From Dryococelus australis (lineage: Eukaryota; Arthropoda; Insecta; Phasmatodea; Phasmatidae), in NCBI GenBank assembly GCA_029891345.1, contig CM056994.1, forward strand, positions 221,809,491-221,873,490: a DNA stretch of 64,000 nucleotides. Reading direction: 5' to 3'. Below are positions 59,789 to 64,000 of the stretch, piece after piece; positions within the stretch are counted from its first letter, which is position 1; each line of letters starts with the position of its first letter. The notes beneath the pieces are model-generated. The model was given only the letters and a program-made list of their open reading frames with translations, ran no database searches and was not told the origin of the DNA. Both the position numbers and the translations under genes were made by a program.

Positions 59789-61518
59789 CATGGCATCTTT
59801 ATACAAATCTTTGGTGAATGAACAATTTCCATCAAATGCCGAATATATGTATAGTGCGATTGATGGCCAGCATTATATCATGAACCTCTCATTGTTTGTT
59901 TGTATTCCAGGGATTCCTGCCATTTACGAGGAGAAATAGCCATTGACAATCACGAGCACTATTTCCATAGAATAGTAGTATTCAAAGCAATTTTATCTGA
60001 TTTGTATTATTTGAGCAAATACTTGGAAGCCATGCCTGATAAAAAACTCACACTAGTGGTGAAGATTATCTATTCATTCACAGGAGATAGCGGTATCGTT
60101 TTCAAAATAATGTCTAGCCAATTTATTTAACGAAAGTAATGGTTTCCAAGTCGTTGAAAATATTCAGAGGAACCTCGTCATCATTTCAAATGCTTTCCCT
60201 GAAGTTCTAAGAGATTGTTTGCAATTCGAGGATGGCACAAATACAAAAAATTTTACTCCACAAAACTCTAACACGTCCGAAGAAAGTAAATTGGTTTCAG
60301 ATACCAAAAACATGAAATGTACTGCTGAATCGTATGTTGATAATTACAATTTATCGAAGAGAATTGCGAGTTGTTCAAGTTTAATACCTCAAATACCCAT
60401 AACAATAACCATGGGAATGTGGCTTAAGTATATTGTAGTGAGCAACAAAGTTCGAACCAGTTTAATTTACAGTTGAATACGGATTTGGACAATGAGATAC
60501 TAACGATTATGATTAACTTTATTCATGATATTTCGATAGCTTCCTTCAATACCATATTGCGATTTATGAAAAGTTATCCTACTGCTTTCTATAACAAGGT
60601 TGTAATTGCCAGCATTACCAATATGAGGACATATAAATTAAACACATATTATGACAAAATCCATCATTATGATAAAATGTTGAAGTATCTATGCACATCT
60701 AGTTCGAGTAAAATAATTAAAAATATTGAGAGAGGAAATAGTTCAGATAGCATTTACATCAATGGTTTTCATGGTATAAATGATAATATTATGGTGTATG
60801 TGGATTCGACAAGGAACCCCGTACTACCTACTGGTGAAAACGTTGTTTAGCATTTGCATATGAAATTTTGTGGTACAGATAGGCTCGCATGTTTAAAAGG
60901 ATATGCTATTTTAACCACGCAATATATAATCAAATATCCTTCGAATTTATATGCAACTGGTAATCTCGACACATCCAACCAAGAGTTGATCAGGGCGGTG
61001 GTTTTTGTTACAATTCCTTCAATCTCTTTCCTAATTTTAATATCGTAGATGATACACAATCTATTATGGTTATACATTGGAAGTCTGAGGAATATGAATT
61101 ACCTTTGGGAATTCTTTGGGTAAATATTTGTGCAAAATATAAGAATTCTACAGAGAGTGTGTTTTCCATATCGAAATACAACAATAAAAATATTCGCCCG
61201 GTAGTATATTTTAATTTAAAAGAAACAAATCCAATACGAATAATAGAAGAGGAAACTACAATAGAAAAACCTAAAAAAAACATATATTTTAACTATTTAG
61301 TTCATTCGAGTAAAAAGGGTATTTTAGCACCCCGTATAGAGTACGTAGATAATGAAAATAAATTTTACTACAAAATATTTATCCATCAACCTGGGAGAAA
61401 AAATCTTTATTACCACCCACTAAACATCAAGTTATATGTGTATGAAATCGAAAAAGGTTTAAAAGAGATTTTACATAATACAAATAACACATTTCATTTT
61501 AAAATCATTTTTGGGTAA
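59789..61518 (+). pseudogene. Virus-fossil plus-strand gene(s), unknown family, part 2
   Basis: Coding-like plus-strand sequence runs nearly without spacer from about 59,789 to a stop at 61,518. Words seen include YYLSKYLEAMPDKKLTLVVK, LRFMKSYPTAFYNKVVIAS, AYNLYATGNLD-like sequence near 60,950, and ELPLGILWVNICAKY near 61,095-61,140. The last 150 codons are Lys/Asn/Ile-rich and soluble. Similar strand-plus-helix rhythm links it to 57,690-59,720. The function is unknown. It is broken at several points. Confidence 0.4.
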
Positions 61519-61599
61519 AAGAAAACTGTAATTAGGACCTTTTTGATGAGGTGGTAAGTTGTGTTGTGCTTGAAGTCACACAATAACAGTAAGACACCT

Positions 61600-61894
61600 G
61601 CCGAGATATTAGCAGCTGCTGAAAAAAGTTATACATATTTTTAACAATTTGATTGAAAATGCAAATATCTCGAAAACCAAAACTACTACTGCTACTTTAA
61701 ACACTAATGATGAACGTAAAGAGAAGCTGGAATTAGGAAAAGAAAATTTACAAAACAACACCTTCGTTTGGCAAAATTGCTCAAAATATATTATTACGCC
61801 GACCCTCATGACTATTGTATTTATGCAAATACCGCAGATAACAATTATAAAAATCATAATCATATCGATATTTTTAGCATATTGGATTCATTAA
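61600..61894 (+). pseudogene. Virus-fossil gene with C-terminal membrane segment, unknown
   Basis: The plus strand reads a Thr/Asn/Lys-rich region (ISKTKTTTATLNTNDERKEK), then a hydrophobic end (IIKIIIISIFLAYWIH) before TAA at 61,892-61,894. This is a C-terminal membrane anchor. The start is not settled. It resembles small tail-anchored virion proteins in layout only. Confidence 0.35.
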
Positions 61895-61930
61895 TATAAG
61901 TCATTATTGGAAAAATTATTATAAAAAAGA

Positions 61931-61981
61931 ATATATATATATCTCTCTCTCTCTCACTCTCTCTCTCTCTCTCTCTCTCTC
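61931..61981. repeat. AT/CT microsatellite
   Basis: (AT)n passes into (CT)n with one CA step, about 50 bases, inside the virus fossil. It probably expanded after integration. Confidence 0.9.
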
Positions 61982-62039
61982 GTGGCATTCAGAGTGTTGT
62001 AGCAAACTTGTAGTTGGTATAAGTAAAGAAACATAAAAA

Positions 62040-62200
62040 GTGCTCCAGTTGGCTGCGAAAATAAACGTCAGCCTTATCGCAGAGTCGACCGGAATGACTT
62101 ATAACAAAGTCGGAAATAAGGATGAAGATGAATCAATTGCCCTTTTCATCGATAGGCTGACGAAAAATGTTTTATCATGCAAAGAAGATTGATATTTCAT
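62040..62200 (+). pseudogene. Short virus-fossil coding remnant, unknown
   Basis: The plus strand reads AKINVSLIAESTGMTYNKVG, then DESIALFIDRLTKNVLSC before a stop near 62,190. No family is recognised. It lies between the microsatellite and the tail-to-tail PIF-0 relic. Confidence 0.3.
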
Positions 62201-62349
62201 TACGTTCATCAACGCAGGTTTGAAAAAAAAGATAAAATAAAAAGGTATATGTAAACACAGTTTGCAAGATTTTCAAATTAACCAAGGATCGACAGTTTCA
62301 TCACAGAAAGTACTCGCCCAATGAACTCTCGATCATATTTATTACGGTG

Positions 62350-64000
62350 TTCATTTTAAACGTGTAGAGTGTAAAGTCCAAAACTTGATCTTGTTTTTTG
62401 TCCACTACAAGTTTTCAATTGATTTGACAACATCGTATCATCATCATACCCGCCCATATTGTTCCAATCGATACGAGATACATTTGAGTTGACTTTGAGG
62501 GCCAGTAGGTATTGTAAACGAAATTGCAATAATGTTTTAAAATCATCTTTTACTACTTTAGTATAATGAATACCCGTAATAGGTGGGTTAATTATGGCAT
62601 CTTTTCTTAAAATGCCGCCAATTTACCGGTGCTGGCATCATTATCGATAGAGAATGGTTGGATGGAAACGTGAATAGATAAATCTATAACTCCTTCGTTC
62701 ACATTCTTCCACATCACGAACATGATCAGTGATATATTCCATTATTCAAAAATCCCAAATATTTTGATTTAATTCAAATTCCAGCTTGGATATATCATCT
62801 ACACAGTCTTGACCTTGTAGGTTTTGTAAGTTGGCTGGATCGAATATGATCAAAAACACATTAGCGACTGCCATCATGATCAATACATCATCAAGTATGG
62901 GCACCCAAGAAAGAGTAACTGTAGCAAATGCTCTAACGGCGAATCGCACCTTTTTAAAAGAAGTCGTTAGCACAGCTCTCGTAACAAATTCTATAGTCAA
63001 GGCTCTAAATAAATTAGTTCCCAACTGACGATTCAAGATCTTTGCACCTGTTGCGATCATTGTTGGTCCGGTATGTTTGAGTAGGGTCTTGAGAACCATA
63101 TTCAAACCGACCTCACCGAATAATTGCAGTAGGAATCCTCGGATGCAAGAGATTATAATATCGGTAATTATGTCGGAAATATCTTCTGAATTGTAAAATC
63201 ATCGGGATATTTGGTCGGAAAACCACCCATTAAACCGATCATTTGATATTTGTCCATTTGACGTTTACCATTATCTGTATATTTTAAGTGGCATGGCACC
63301 GAATCGGCTTGCAGTCCAATTCGGACCCGAGTATCTTTATCGGGAACTATGGATTCGACATCGCGGGTCAGTATCAAAGGCTCCACAAGCCTACACCCTC
63401 CCCCATACTATGTGATCCAAAATAAATATCTTGGTGTTTTTTCTGTGCTGCACACGTAGCTGAGTTTAGTGTCTGGATTTATGCCAAACGCCTCGTGATT
63501 GACGAAGTTAATCCATTCTACGACATAATCGGGCATTTGTCCCGTTGGTCGTACTTGCGGGCTCTTTACTTCGTCCTGATCGATTCCATAAGCCAATTCC
63601 ACGAAACTGTATTCTATTATCTTGTACAAGTAATTTCCGATGAAAAAGCCTATAATTTTACTATCTAAATGGTCTGTGCATTCGTCACCCGCCAGAGACA
63701 TAAAGTTATCGCAATAATACGAGTTTAGACGAAAGTGTATTGTTTCATCACCCATCTCTGTCGCATACGGTGAAGAATCGACATAGAAACCAGTTTCTAT
63801 CGTGTTTGTGTGCGGAATAATCGTGCCTTCTTTTATGCGCCAATAATTGTCTATTCCCAACTGGTAAGCTTCATGAAGAACCAACATACATGCATCGCAG
63901 CGGTCGCTCCAATAGTTATTTGATCCGTGATATTTCGATTCGGGATCTTTGGTTGGAAAACATGATCCTTGGCACACAATCACATCTGAATTTCCACTTT
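62350..64000 (-). pseudogene. p74: PIF-0 / P74 per-os infectivity factor relic, runs off the right edge
   Basis: P74 (PIF-0) sits in the envelope of occlusion-derived baculovirus and related virions and is needed for gut entry. The minus strand shows a cysteine-bearing block (VCQGSCFPTKDPESK, near 63,940-63,983). A core with FRLNSYYCDNFMSL...DECTDH and IGFFIGNYLYKIIEYSF (63,590-63,750) aligns in position with the P74 N-A-Y-C-x-R-F...G-C and I-G-F-V-L-G-E-S segments. A hydrophobic C-terminal region has LIMMAVANVFLIIFDP (near 62,840-62,890), like P74's L-x-L-x-D-P-F-G membrane stretch. An ALKVNSNVSRIDW tail lies near 62,470. It is broken at a few points. Confidence 0.8.

Larger units (their letters stand above)
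52300..64000. mobile_element. Endogenous fossil of a nudivirus-like large DNA virus (Naldaviricetes), continues past window
   Basis: A compact, AT-rich, intron-poor block of densely packed coding-like sequence differs from the transposon-rich DNA to its left. Recognised parts are PIF-0/P74 (62,350 to the edge), a Pif1-type helicase (about 55,300-57,000), an ankyrin-repeat gene, small membrane-protein genes and several unknown plus-strand genes. PIF-0 is a core gene of baculoviruses, nudiviruses, hytrosaviruses and relatives. Most genes are broken (perhaps 15-25 breaks in all), while others keep long open stretches, suggesting middle age. The left border is approximate. Confidence 0.75.

Noticed and set aside
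52300-64000. Polinton/Maverick or adintovirus instead of a nudivirus-like virus
   Set aside because: No protein-primed polymerase B, retroviral-type integrase, adenain-type protease or double-jelly-roll capsid was recognised, whereas PIF-0 was.
52300-64000. Nimavirus-type (white-spot-like) fossil
   Set aside because: Nimaviruses also carry PIF genes, so this is not excluded. The Pif1-type helicase and TTATAG words favour a nudivirus-like assignment.

Overview
This window looks like nuclear DNA from a large, AT-rich animal genome, most likely an arthropod. It is gene-poor and full of decayed transposable elements (hAT, pogo/Tigger, Merlin, a Helitron with arthropod-type ends, Ty1/copia and Ty3/Gypsy). 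It also carries a stretch of old DNA from a large arthropod virus. The species cannot be named. No intact host gene, rRNA or tRNA gene was recognised; two or three weak host exon candidates are listed as such.

Layout. 1-2.2 kb: left-truncated hAT transposon of the BED-finger type. 2.3-12.6 kb: a dispersed repeat (copies A and B; copy C lies near 23.7-25.9 kb), a GC-richer block without a recognisable gene, and a pogo/Tigger-like region with a foldback insertion. 12.8-17.0 kb: broken copia element on the minus strand. 17-21 kb: diffuse old repeats. 21,115-22,571: a short Helitron with both ends recognisable. 23,766-25,515: a hAT-like insertion inside repeat copy C. 28.1-29.1 kb: Tigger/jerky-type transposase relic. 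29-40 kb: almost featureless AT-rich DNA. 40.2-43.6 kb and 45.85-48.4 kb: two broken Gypsy elements, both on the minus strand. 49.2-49.95 kb: Merlin (ISXO2-like) transposase relic. 50.0-51.4 kb: a minisatellite followed by a nine-unit array of a degenerate motif with about 50-base spacing.

The most notable part is about 52.3 kb to the right edge. It is a fossil of a large double-stranded DNA virus of the baculovirus/nudivirus class (Naldaviricetes), best matched by a nudivirus-like virus. The anchor is a PIF-0 (P74) relic at 62.35 kb to the right edge. Supporting parts are a Pif1-type helicase relic, an ankyrin-repeat gene, small membrane-protein genes, and about 4 kb of plus-strand coding-like sequence of unknown function. 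A minus-strand set (ankyrin, membrane proteins, helicase) and a plus-strand set diverge from a short AT-rich gap at 57.0-57.25 kb that carries TATA-like and TTATAG motifs. The fossil is broken in most genes, yet a few open stretches of about 180-235 codons survive. It therefore seems younger than the transposons to its left. It continues past the window, so its full size is unknown.
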